NCBI RefSeq assembly: GCF_000297095.1 | Contig: NZ_AEEA01000022.1 | Location: 1-38,065, forward strand | From: Treponema primitia ZAS-1 | Lineage (GTDB): Bacteria; Spirochaetota; Spirochaetia; Treponematales; Breznakiellaceae | DNA length: 38,065 bases | Direction of reading: 5' to 3' | Shown here: positions 22,768 to 30,900 of the stretch, one piece after another | Layout of the letters: each line of letters starts with the position of its first letter | How positions within the stretch are numbered: position 1 is the stretch's first letter | The notes under the pieces: model-generated | Told to the model about the DNA's origin: nothing | Database searches by the model: none | Seen by the model: only the letters and a program-made list of their open reading frames with translations | Position numbers and translations under genes: made by a program

Positions 22768-23380
22768 AGCAAAAAACCTTGGATTCAAATACGGCGGTAT
22801 CCATGCCGAAGGCCCCTGGATATTCAGAAACATCAATCTTACTTTTGATCAGGAGAAGCGGGTTGCCCTTCTGGGGGACAGCGGTATTGGCAAATCAACC
22901 CTGGGTAAACTGCTTGCCTGTTATGAAAAGCCGACCGAAGGAGCAATACTGCTTGGGGACGCCGTTTTCGGCAAGGGCTATTATCCGGTGCAGCTTATCC
23001 TCCAGCATCCTGAAACTGCGGTAAACCCCCGGTTTAAACTGCGGGATACCCTGAATGAAGGTTACACCCCCGGGGAAGCGCTGCTGGACCGGCTGGGGAT
23101 TGAACCGGCCTGGCTTGACCGCTACCCTCAGGAGCTTTCCGGTGGTGAGCTGCAGCGTTTCTGTATTGCCCGCACCCTGGGTCCACAAACACGGTTTATC
23201 ATCGCCGATGAAATTAGCGCCATGTTCGACCTTATTACCCAGGCGCAGATCTGGGAAGCTCTTTTGGCGGAAATAGAAATCCACAACATAGGCCTTATCG
23301 CCATAACCCATGACCGGGATTTGGGCAAACGAATCTGTGAGGATTTTATTCAGATGGAGGATATCATTGGAATAACATAG
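22757..23380 (+). CDS. nickel/peptide-type ABC ATPase 2 (NikE/DppF-like), short
   Basis: A 207-residue ATPase with Walker A GDSGIGKS, signature LSGGELQRF, Walker B FIIADEISAMFD and switch ITHD. It is 50-100 residues shorter than typical DppF, like NikE, and lacks the C-terminal cysteine extension. The Walker B differs from the usual DEP(T/V)SALD. Last gene of the operon; the cbi promoter begins six bases after its stop codon. Confidence 0.9.
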   Translation: MRLEAKNLGFKYGGIHAEGPWIFRNINLTFDQEKRVALLGDSGIGKSTLGKLLACYEKPTEGAILLGDAVFGKGYYPVQLILQHPETAVNPRFKLRDTLNEGYTPGEALLDRLGIEPAWLDRYPQELSGGELQRFCIARTLGPQTRFIIADEISAMFDLITQAQIWEALLAEIEIHNIGLIAITHDRDLGKRICEDFIQMEDIIGIT

Positions 23381-23385
23381 CTCAG

Positions 23386-23414
23386 TTGACCTTACCCAGA
23401 ATTACTACTAAAAT
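23386..23414 (+). promoter_or_regulatory. sigma-70 promoter of the cbi operon
   Basis: TTGACC (23386-23391), 17 bases, TAAAAT (23409-23414). Start expected near 23421, three bases before the first AUGAA hairpin. It separates the cbi genes from the nik-type operon. Confidence 0.65.
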
Positions 23415-23423
23415 ACTATTATA

Positions 23424-23529
23424 ACCGTCATGAAGGCGGTGGATTGCAATGAATGCAGAGTTTTTCCTGAGTCGAACTAATCCCGAAAGATAAATACCAT
23501 GAAGGTATGATGCGCTGCCATGAAGGCGG
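23424..23529 (+). promoter_or_regulatory. AUGAA-loop leader element F (four hairpins)
   Basis: Four consecutive hairpins with the same loop: ACCGUC-AUGAA-GGCGGU (23424-23440), UUGCA-AUGAA-UGCAG (23444-23458), AUACC-AUGAA-GGUAU (23494-23508) and CUGCC-AUGAA-GGCGG (23515-23529). The stems share almost nothing in sequence, the loops are identical. They group as two pairs with linkers of three and six bases, separated by about 35 bases. Confidence 0.85.
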
Positions 23530-23540
23530 GTGCGGCAAAT

Positions 23541-23580
23541 GCAGGGCGTTTTATGCCCTGCGGTAACCCTGCTCTATTTT
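23541..23580 (+). terminator. possible switchable terminator before cbiMN
   Basis: GCAGGGC (23541-23547) pairs with GCCCTGC (23555-23561). Its first six bases can instead pair with a second CCCTGC (23567-23572), which is followed by TCTATTTTT. The second pairing resembles an intrinsic terminator, the first would prevent it. Together with the hairpins upstream this could form the expression platform. Confidence 0.45.
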
Positions 23581-23592
23581 TGGAGGTATTCT

Positions 23593-24597
23593 ATGCACAT
23601 GGCTGACGCGCTTATTTCCCCCGCCGTAGGGGGCGTACTGTGGGCCGCGAGCGCCGCTTCTGTGGCCTGCGCGACGGTGAAGATCAAAAATGAACTGGGG
23701 GATAAAAAAATCCCCATCATGGCCGTGGCTGGGGCCTTTGTGTTCGCCGCCCAGATGATAAACTTTACCATCCCCGGAACCGGTTCCAGCGGGCATATCG
23801 GGGGAGGCATCCTGCTGGCCGGGCTCCTGGGACCTTTCCCGGCGCTCTTAACTATTGCGGCGGTGCTGGTGATCCAGTGCCTGTTTTTTGCCGACGGTGG
23901 TCTCCTGGCCCTGGGCTGCAATATCTTTAATATGGGGGTCATCCCCACGCTTCTCATCTATCCCCTGATCTTTAAGCCGTTCCTCAAAAAGGGCATCACC
24001 ACCCCCCGGCTTACCCTAGCTTCAATTGTCTCGGTGGTCATAGGGCTCCAGCTTGGCGCCTTCGGGGTGGTTCTGGAAACCCTGGCTTCGGGGATTACCG
24101 CCCTGCCCTTCTCCATCTTCGTACTCCTCATGCAGCCCATCCATCTGGCCATCGGCGTTGTGGAGGGCATCGTTACTGCAGCGGTCCTGGGCTTTGTCTA
24201 CGCAATGCGTCCCGAAATCATCCAAAGCAGTGAACAACGGCTTCCCCTGGCGGCGGAGGTTCCCATAAAGAAACCTCTAATCGCCCTAGTGATAATTACG
24301 GTCCTGGTGGGAGGAATCCTGTCGATCTTCGCCTCCGCCTATCCCGACGGGCTTGAGTGGGCTATGGAAAAAACGGCGGGAACAACCGAGCTTGAGGCTG
24401 AGGGTCCCGCGTTCCGTCAAGCCGGAGCTATCCAGGAGGCCACGGCCTTCATGCCGGACTACGATTTCCCGAACGCCGGGGAGGAGGGCTCCGGCATTGG
24501 GACCACCGTGGCGGGGATAGTCGGTGCGGCCCTTACCTGTCTTTTAGCTGGGGCAGCTGGTTTTATAATCCACCGGGTCAAGAACCGTCATGCATGA
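23593..24597 (+). CDS. cbiM: cobalt/nickel ECF transporter S component, CbiM-CbiN fusion
   Basis: A 334-residue membrane protein. The start is the ATG at 23593 with GGAGG six bases upstream, giving the diagnostic N-terminus MHMADALISP; in CbiM/NikM the free amine and His2 bind Co or Ni, so this start is functionally required. Family motifs include INFTIPGTGSSGHIGGG and FADGGLLALGCNIFNMG. After about residue 225 a CbiN/NikN-like part follows (one helix, the PDGLEWAMEK motif, a final helix), so this is a fused MN protein. Cobalt and nickel versions cannot be told apart here with certainty. Overlaps cbiQ by eight bases. Confidence 0.93.
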   Translation: MHMADALISPAVGGVLWAASAASVACATVKIKNELGDKKIPIMAVAGAFVFAAQMINFTIPGTGSSGHIGGGILLAGLLGPFPALLTIAAVLVIQCLFFADGGLLALGCNIFNMGVIPTLLIYPLIFKPFLKKGITTPRLTLASIVSVVIGLQLGAFGVVLETLASGITALPFSIFVLLMQPIHLAIGVVEGIVTAAVLGFVYAMRPEIIQSSEQRLPLAAEVPIKKPLIALVIITVLVGGILSIFASAYPDGLEWAMEKTAGTTELEAEGPAFRQAGAIQEATAFMPDYDFPNAGEEGSGIGTTVAGIVGAALTCLLAGAAGFIIHRVKNRHA

Positions 24598-25396
24598 CAT
24601 AGCCCGTACAACGGAGACCCTGTATACCCTGGAACAGCTTGCGGCGGGACGGAGCGGTCTCCACCGGCTGCATCCGGGAGTAAAGATACTGGCCACCCTT
24701 TTCTTCATGGTCACGGTCATTTCCTTTGACCGGTATTCCTTGGGGAGGATCGTACCGTTTCTGTTTTATCCCTGTATCCTCATCGCCTGGGGGGATATTC
24801 CCCCGGCACTATTACTGCGCCGTACCGCCCTGGCTCTGCCCTTCTGTCTCTTTGCGGGAATTTCCAACCTCATCTTTGAACGGGGTATTGTGGTTTATCT
24901 GGGAAACTTCGCGGTCAGTTACGGCCTCCTGTCTTTGGTAACCCTCCTGCTGCGGACCCTGCTCTGTGTAGCGGCAGTGCTGATCCTCATGGCGGTTACG
25001 CCCCTATGCCGGCTTGCCGCTCAACTGCGGCGCTTCCACTGTCCCGCACTTTTTGTCAGCCTCCTGGAGATCAGTTACCGGTATATCGCAGTACTGATCG
25101 CCGAGGCATCCTCCATGTATACTGCCTATATTCTGCGGAGCGGCGGCGCCAAGGGAATCGAGCTAAAGCACATGGGAAGCTTTATTGGCCATTTGTTTCT
25201 GCGCAGCGCCGACCGGGCCGAGCGGGTCTATGCCGCCATGAAGTGCAGAGGCTACGATCTGGACCTTCCCGCCGGGAATCCCCGGCCCTTGAACGCTGCG
25301 GACATCATCTTTTTGACCCTGGTTTGCGGATTCTGTATCCTCTTCCGGCTGGTCGATATTTCTGCTATCCTTGGATCATGGATAATCCCGTCATAG
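24590..25396 (+). CDS. cbiQ: ECF transporter transmembrane component CbiQ
   Basis: A 268-residue T component with about five hydrophobic segments and the conserved coupling motif AERVYAAMKCRGYD near residue 220, which contacts the ATPase. Start codon ATG within the end of cbiMN. Ends 19 bases inside cbiO. The C-terminal helix (ADIIFLTLVCGFCILFRLVDISAI) is typical. It links the substrate component to CbiO in the membrane. Confidence 0.92.
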   Translation: MHDIARTTETLYTLEQLAAGRSGLHRLHPGVKILATLFFMVTVISFDRYSLGRIVPFLFYPCILIAWGDIPPALLLRRTALALPFCLFAGISNLIFERGIVVYLGNFAVSYGLLSLVTLLLRTLLCVAAVLILMAVTPLCRLAAQLRRFHCPALFVSLLEISYRYIAVLIAEASSMYTAYILRSGGAKGIELKHMGSFIGHLFLRSADRAERVYAAMKCRGYDLDLPAGNPRPLNAADIIFLTLVCGFCILFRLVDISAILGSWIIPS

Positions 25397-26112
25397 AAGC
25401 CCGATCCGTCTCCGCCGCCTACGGTTCTACAACCACGTTGGCTTTGCGGGAGATCAGTTTTGACATCCCTCCGGGGGAACGGATTGCCCTGGTGGGGGCC
25501 AACGGCGCGGGAAAGACCAGCCTGCTGCTTGCCATGGTAGGGATTCTACCCCTGGTATCAGGCGTTCTCCGTATCAGCGGCATTGAGCTTGACAAGGGTT
25601 CCCAGGACAAGCGGAAACTGAAGGAACTGCGGGAACAGGTTTCCCTGGTGTTCCAGGACCCCGATGACCAGCTTTTTATGCCCAGCATCTATGAGGATCT
25701 TGCCTTTGGCCCCCGGAACATGGGCCTTGACGAAGATGCGGTACACAACCGGGTCGATGCCGTTCTGGATCGGCTGGGAATCGGTTTCCTCAAAGACCGG
25801 TCTCCTCTCCGGCTATCCGGGGGTGAAAAGCGGATGGCCGCCATCGCAGCATCACTAACGATGAACCCCCAGGTCATGCTTTTTGATGAACCAACCGCCT
25901 TTCTCGACCCAAAAGCCCGGCGAAACCTTATGGGCGTACTTCAATCCCTGCCCCACACCCAACTCATCGCTACCCACGACCTGGATTTTGCCGCGGTCCT
26001 ATGCCCGCAAGTAATTCTGCTCCGTGAAGGCGCCGTTTTTGCACAAGGGCCAACGACGGAATTGCTGCGAAACGGGGACTTGATGGATCAATGCGGCCTG
26101 GAAGCTATATAA
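25378..26112 (+). CDS. cbiO: ECF transporter ATPase CbiO
   Basis: A 244-residue ATPase. Walker A GANGAGKT, Q-loop VFQDPDDQLF, signature LSGGEKRM, Walker B VMLFDEPTAFLDP and switch ATHD are intact; the family's QDPDDQLF is diagnostic for ECF ATPases. The start ATG at 25378 overlaps cbiQ by 19 bases; the frame is open further upstream but only as a shadow of cbiQ. A near-identical copy of its last 23 bases lies at 5074-5096. The next 140 bases (26113-26253) hold no gene. Confidence 0.93.
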   Translation: MDNPVIEARSVSAAYGSTTTLALREISFDIPPGERIALVGANGAGKTSLLLAMVGILPLVSGVLRISGIELDKGSQDKRKLKELREQVSLVFQDPDDQLFMPSIYEDLAFGPRNMGLDEDAVHNRVDAVLDRLGIGFLKDRSPLRLSGGEKRMAAIAASLTMNPQVMLFDEPTAFLDPKARRNLMGVLQSLPHTQLIATHDLDFAAVLCPQVILLREGAVFAQGPTTELLRNGDLMDQCGLEAI

Positions 26113-26253
26113 CATTAATATTTTGGCAGCATATGAGAGTGACTTTATTTTCAGGCATGAATTTTCTATGAATAATGCATTCCTATTGGAAATAGGTTTA
26201 AAATTTTAGGCACGAATTTCCCTAGGAGTTCTTCCGTACCTTTCTCTTAAATC

Positions 26254-26336
26254 TGCCGGGAACGGGAGTTGAACCCGTACCCCCTTGCGGAGAGGAGATT
26301 TTAAGTCTCCGGTGTCTACCATTCCACCACCCCGGC
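26254..26336 (-). tRNA. tRNA-Leu(UAA)
   Basis: Acceptor GCCGGGG pairs with TCCCGGC, anticodon stem GGAGA/TCTCC with loop CTTAAAA (anticodon UAA), a long class II variable arm and a T arm ACGGG-TTCAACT-CCCGT. The D-arm region reads GTGGAATGGTAGACAC. CCA is not encoded. Confidence 0.93.
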
Positions 26337-26358
26337 AAAAATTCACTGTACCTATTGC

Positions 26359-26387
26359 ATAGTACCAAGGGTATCCGGTATGGTCAA
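26359..26387 (-). promoter_or_regulatory. promoter of the tRNA-Leu gene
   Basis: On the minus strand TTGACC (26387-26382), 17 bases, TACTAT (26364-26359), 22 bases before the mature 5' end. It overlaps the region just before tatD on the other strand. Confidence 0.6.
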
Positions 26388-26392
26388 GAAGC

Positions 26393-27265
26393 ATGTTCAA
26401 CCCAGAAAAGCCTATTTTAATCGATACCCACGCCCATCTTTCCATGCTGGGTGAATATAACGCCCGGTTTTTCGCCCAGCGGGGGATTCCTCCGGTGTTT
26501 CCAAACACGGAAACCCTGGTAAACGAACTTTTTGCCTCTGGTTTTGGGGGAATCATCGATATAGGTACCCAGGTGGAGGACCTGCCGGGGCGGATCGCCG
26601 CCTTTTCCCGGTTTGAGCGGGTCCGGTTCAGTGCGGGGCTCTGGCCGGATCCTGAAAACATCGCCGGCCGGTGGGAACTGGTACCCCAGCTAGAGGCCCA
26701 TATCGCCGCAGCGCCGCCAGGCTTGGTGGTGGCGGTGGGTGAATGCGGTCTGGATCATCACCAGGAACTGCCACCGGGAATGGAGTTGGACAAGGCCGGA
26801 GAAGCGGAACTGCTGGAGATGCTGCTGGATCTGGCAGACAGGTTAAAACTGCCCATCATCATCCATTCCCGGGATGCGCCGGGGGAAACGGCGGCAATCC
26901 TGGCCGGACATCCGGAGGTCCGGGGGGTGATACACTGTTTTTCCTACGGAAAGGATGAAGCCCGGAGCTTTCTGGACCTGGGATATTATATTTCCTTTGC
27001 GGGAAACCTGACCTACAAAAACGCCCCTAATCTGCGGGAAGCCCTGCCCTTCGTGCCCAAAGACCGGCTGCTCCTGGAAACAGACTCGCCCTTCCTGGCT
27101 CCGGTCCCCCACCGGGGTAAACCGGCGAACCCTGGGATGGTGGTAGAAAACTATACTCTGGCAGCGGTACTGCGGGGCATCAGCCAGAGAGCCCTGGGGG
27201 AGCAGATCGCGGAAAATGCGGAAAACCTCTTTAGACTTGCCTTTCCCCCACCCACTGTTCCCTGA
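26393..27265 (+). CDS. tatD: TatD-family metal-dependent DNase
   Basis: A 290-residue amidohydrolase-fold hydrolase. Metal ligands are visible in order: IDTHAHL (residues 10-14), VGECGLD, IIHSRD, HCFSYG and LETDSPFLAP, the complete TatD set. Slightly longer than the typical 260 residues because of inserts after the HxH motif (ARFFAQRGIPPVFPNTE) and around residue 120 (HHQELPPGMELDKAGE). Known members act as 3'-5' exonucleases or in DNA repair and degradation. Monocistronic; its end overlaps a minus-strand hypothetical gene by 35 bases. Confidence 0.92.
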   Translation: MFNPEKPILIDTHAHLSMLGEYNARFFAQRGIPPVFPNTETLVNELFASGFGGIIDIGTQVEDLPGRIAAFSRFERVRFSAGLWPDPENIAGRWELVPQLEAHIAAAPPGLVVAVGECGLDHHQELPPGMELDKAGEAELLEMLLDLADRLKLPIIIHSRDAPGETAAILAGHPEVRGVIHCFSYGKDEARSFLDLGYYISFAGNLTYKNAPNLREALPFVPKDRLLLETDSPFLAPVPHRGKPANPGMVVENYTLAAVLRGISQRALGEQIAENAENLFRLAFPPPTVP

Positions 27266-27500
27266 ACAAATGCCGGTAGTAAACCTTGTAAAAAACTGCG
27301 GTTGCCCTTTGCCACATACGGCATACATAGATCATCCGATTCTGTATCTGGGGAATCCTTTCGCTTAAGCCCCGGGGAGGGGGCATGATTTTCCCCAACG
27401 GCCGCCCTGTTTCATCCAGGTGAAAAACCACCTCAATACCATTAACCCAATTTTTACACCGCATGGCATCAACATTAATTATCCACGGACCCTTTACCAT
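27231..27500 (-). CDS. small hypothetical protein, 89 aa
   Basis: Not recognised. GGGGG lies six bases before the ATG at 27500. The N-terminal half (INVDAMRCKNWVNGIEVVFHLDETGRPLGKI) has the composition and alternation of a compact beta-rich domain, and the C-terminal half is basic and helical (IQNRMIYVCRMWQRATAVFYKVYYRHLF). The final 12 codons overlap tatD on the other strand. No signal peptide. The frame's good ribosome site and protein-like composition argue for a real gene; no function can be offered. Confidence 0.5.
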   Translation of the reverse strand: MVKGPWIINVDAMRCKNWVNGIEVVFHLDETGRPLGKIMPPPRGLSERIPQIQNRMIYVCRMWQRATAVFYKVYYRHLFREQWVGERQV

Positions 27501-27564
27501 TTTTTACCCCCGCTGTTTAGTACTAACTAAGTATCACCGGTAAGTAGTATCTGGTATTGTATTT

Positions 27565-27729
27565 TTAGAGGAAAATATGGAGTTTTATTCGACAATGAGC
27601 GGCAGCCGAGATCAATCCTGTATCTATTTCTTGTAACAGATGATTGATTTTATTTACAGTTTTTTTATCCTGCCCCTGCCAGAAAATATAATCTTCCCAG
27701 GCTTCCGGTAAAAAGAACAGGCTAATCAT
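27565..27729 (-). pseudogene. truncated YoeB/Txe-type toxin
   Basis: The ATG overlaps the antitoxin stop codon (GATGATTAG), as in real toxin-antitoxin operons. Residues 1-37 (FLPEAWEDYIFWQGQDKKTVNKINHLLQEI) match the start of the YoeB/Txe endoribonuclease family. The frame then ends after 54 residues instead of about 85, without the C-terminal half that carries the catalytic arginine and histidine in this family. A continuation is not found in the other frames. It is therefore a dead toxin. Confidence 0.7.
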
Positions 27730-27871
27730 CGGACTGAAGGTTCGCCCCCATAGCCTCTAATTCTTCCAAGGTTTTTGTAATGGGCTTGCTTTTCCCCGAG
27801 TAATAATTGTCAATGGTCTTTTGCAGATACGCCTGATTTTCAGCAGAGTAAAATGGATCATTTACCCGCAA
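27722..27871 (-). pseudogene. remnant of a RelB/DinJ-like antitoxin
   Basis: About 49 residues from a TTG at 27871 (RVNDPFYSAENQAYLQKTI, then KPITKTLEELEAMG). This resembles the toxin-binding C-terminal half of antitoxins paired with Txe/YoeB. The DNA-binding N-terminus is missing: upstream the frame remains open to 27976 but only through the end of the large minus-strand gene with an arginine-rich, unlikely reading. The block seems to have been cut by fusion against that gene's 3' end. May still be translated. Confidence 0.55.
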
Positions 27872-27902
27872 GTCAAAGGAACCGTTCCCGGCTCCTTTGT
27901 TC

Positions 27903-30900
27903 CTACTTCCCCACCAGCTCCTTCTCCTTCTCCGCCTTACCGGCGCCGCCGGTACCCTGCTCGTTGTTAGTTCCACTGTAGATGTCGAAGCGCTTGTTAT
28001 GGCTCCCCGCCTTGTCCACTAAGCTGGAAAGGTCGTTGCTGCCCTTAAAGCGGAGGACGTTAACCATGAATATGTTGAGCTTGTTTACGATGTTCGGGGG
28101 CAGGAGGTTCCCGTCCACCTCCACCGAAAGAATGGGGTAGTTCCGCTCCCGAGCCCAGGGGGTAAAGAGCCCTTCGATAACCCGGCCGATAAGGCAGGCG
28201 AAGGGGCTGATGTTTACGATCCCCGAGTAGCCGTGTTCCATGGCTGCAGCGGCAGCCCCGGAGGAGACGGCGATCTCCGAATTGAGTTCCAGGTTCACAA
28301 AGTGTTTCTGGGTGTATTCCATGATCTCGTGCATATCGTGGGGAGTCTTGGGGATGAGTCCCGTGGGCTCCAGAATGGCAAGGGTCTTTTTCTCTATCGA
28401 ATGTTTCCACCATTCCTCAATTTCCAGCTTCTTCAAATCCCGCCAGGGCTTGGAGAAAAGCCGGGTCCCGGGTTTCCGCAGCTTTATGAGTTTCTTTAAT
28501 GCGTACTCCCGGACAAAGTCCAGATAGTGGATCCACTCGGCAATGCCCGCCACCTTTACTACGATGCCCCGCTCACTCATCAGGTCCGTAAGCTCACCTA
28601 CGGCAAAGTCGTCACGGCGCACGTAGATTTCGCCTACCACTAAGACCTTGGGGCAGTCCACCACTTTACGCTTAAGGGGTATCTTCTTAACATCAGTGGC
28701 AACCTGTTCAAGTTCCTTCCAGATATCGTTGGGGCTGAATTCCACCGCGTGCATAACCTTGCGCCAGGATTTTTCAAACTCCTTCAACGCCTTCTCCGGC
28801 TCCACCGCCACTGCCTTAAGGGCGGTCTGAATGTCCTTAAGGTAATCCGCCAGGACAAAGCCCCGCCACATCTCCTTAACAAAGGCGCCGCCTAATTCGC
28901 CGTAGGAATTATCCGCAGAAAGGATGAAGATAACCACATTTTCCAGCCGCAGATCCTTGAAGAGGTTTTCGTAGTAAACATAATACTGCCCGGTCCGGCA
29001 GGGACCGGTGGTGATGGGCACAAAGAGGAGGTAGAGTTCATCTTTGCGGTACTGTTCACTGAAAAAGAACTGCAGGGCGCCCCCCAACACTAAATGACTG
29101 GGTACACATTCTTTACCCGAAGCATGGGCCCGGGCTAACTGAATAGTTTTATTGGTAGCCACCGGCAGTGATACGGCGTTGATCCCCTGATGCCGTACTG
29201 CGGCGCTCATATACTCGGTGGAGATAGCCCCCATGCTGGAAAGGAGTACCTTGACCCGCTTATTACCCACAATGGGCACCTTCTCCCCGGTCTTATCATT
29301 GTCGATGCGGAGATCGAAGTTCTTTCCCGTGGTCCTCTCCGCCACAAAGCGCCAGCCGTTACTGTAGCGCTCGCCCTCAACCGCGTCCTTTTTAGCCCGG
29401 TACCCATCAATGATGTCCAGGAAGGCTTCCACCCGGGTATCCACCCCGGCGTCCGCCGAGTGGGAATCCAGTTCCAGCACCAGGAAGGGTTTCTGTCCCA
29501 TAAACCATTTAAGGTAGTGCAGGATAAAGGAATCCGGCGCACAGGAAAAGTTGGTAATATAGGTAACATAGATATTATCTTCTTTCTTTAGTAACGCTGC
29601 GGACTTCACATCCTGCTGGCCGTAGTACCAGTACATATTGGGGAAAATATCCTCGTCCTCAAAGGGCAGTATATCGAAGGGCACGATGGAAAAGCCCCGG
29701 GTGGTAAACTTTCGGGGTATGCCCATGTTGGCCTCCGCCGTAAAGGCGTTGTAGGGCCGTCCCAGAATGGCGATCACCGGCCTATTGGCCTTGCGGGCAT
29801 CCGCTATCGCTTCTTTTCCAAGCTGCCGCATGGCGGCGAAATAGGCATACTGTTTTTCCAGGGCCTTATCGAAGGCCGCCTTGGTTTCCGCCGGGTCTAT
29901 GCCGAGCAGATCCGTCATCACCCTAAAGAGTTCCAGGGCCTTGCCTTCCCCAAACTTAAAGCTCACCACCAGGGGGAGGAACTTCTTTTTATCCACATCG
30001 GGGAAAGCCTTTTCTATATAATAGGGCAGGCTCTGGGTGATGGGACAAAAGTTGGCGTGCACACCCTCCTCATAACTGGGCATATCACGGAAATGGGGAA
30101 GCAGTATGTAATCCGCTCCCTTGTCCAGACAGTCCTGCACCGCCCCGTGGGCAATTTCCGCGGGGAAGCAGTAGGTGGATTCCGCCCGGGCTACCCCGGC
30201 GTGGGCTACCTCGGTGGAGAGGAAGGTCTGGATACCCAGCTCGTGGAAGAACCATGAGTAAAGGGGATACAGGGTATGCACGCTGAAAGCCCGGGGAATC
30301 CCCACCACAAAGTTTCGTTTATAGTCTGCCGCAGTAACGGTACTCGGCGCCGGGGAGGCGGCGCTAAACTGTGCGGTCTTCAGGGCTTCGGACCCACCGC
30401 TTAATACTTCAGCTTTATTGGCCGCCGCTTCACTAAGCTTTAGGCGCTGTAATGCTGCGGGTGAAACCGGCGCGGCAAATTCTTCAAAGAGCAGCTTCTG
30501 GCGCTTCTCCACGTAATCAAAGACCGGCACGTCCTTAACGGCCTTACGCATATTGGTGTACTTGTTACAGCGGCCGCCGAACATATACTTCCGGCCCCCG
30601 GCGCCGCCCACGGACAGCACCTGTATGGGGCAGCGGTTGTCACAGGACTGACAGGTAAAGACCCGCTCATAGCCGATTTCCCGGGTCAAAAGGTCGTCGA
30701 TGATCACGGGCTTTTCCTCAAGGAGACCGTCGGCATTTTTCCGTTTTGCCAGGAGGGCCACCCCAAAGCAGCCCATCAGCTCCGGTGAGGGGGGTACCAG
30801 GATTTCCTTGTCCAGCATCATGGCAAAGGCCAGGGGCACGGCGACATTTTTGGCCACCCCGCCCTGGAGGAAGATCTTCCCGCCTATGGTACGGTTTCCC

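Noticed and set aside
23421..23592. NiCo (czcD) or cobalamin riboswitch before cbiMN
   Set aside because: There is no four-way junction consensus and no B12 box; instead there are four independent small hairpins with the same loop.
26113..26253. Gene or regulatory RNA between cbiO and tRNA-Leu
   Set aside because: AT-rich, no reading frame with a ribosome site. A small CCTAT/ATAGG stem and a weak seven-pair stem near the tRNA 3' end are not convincing.
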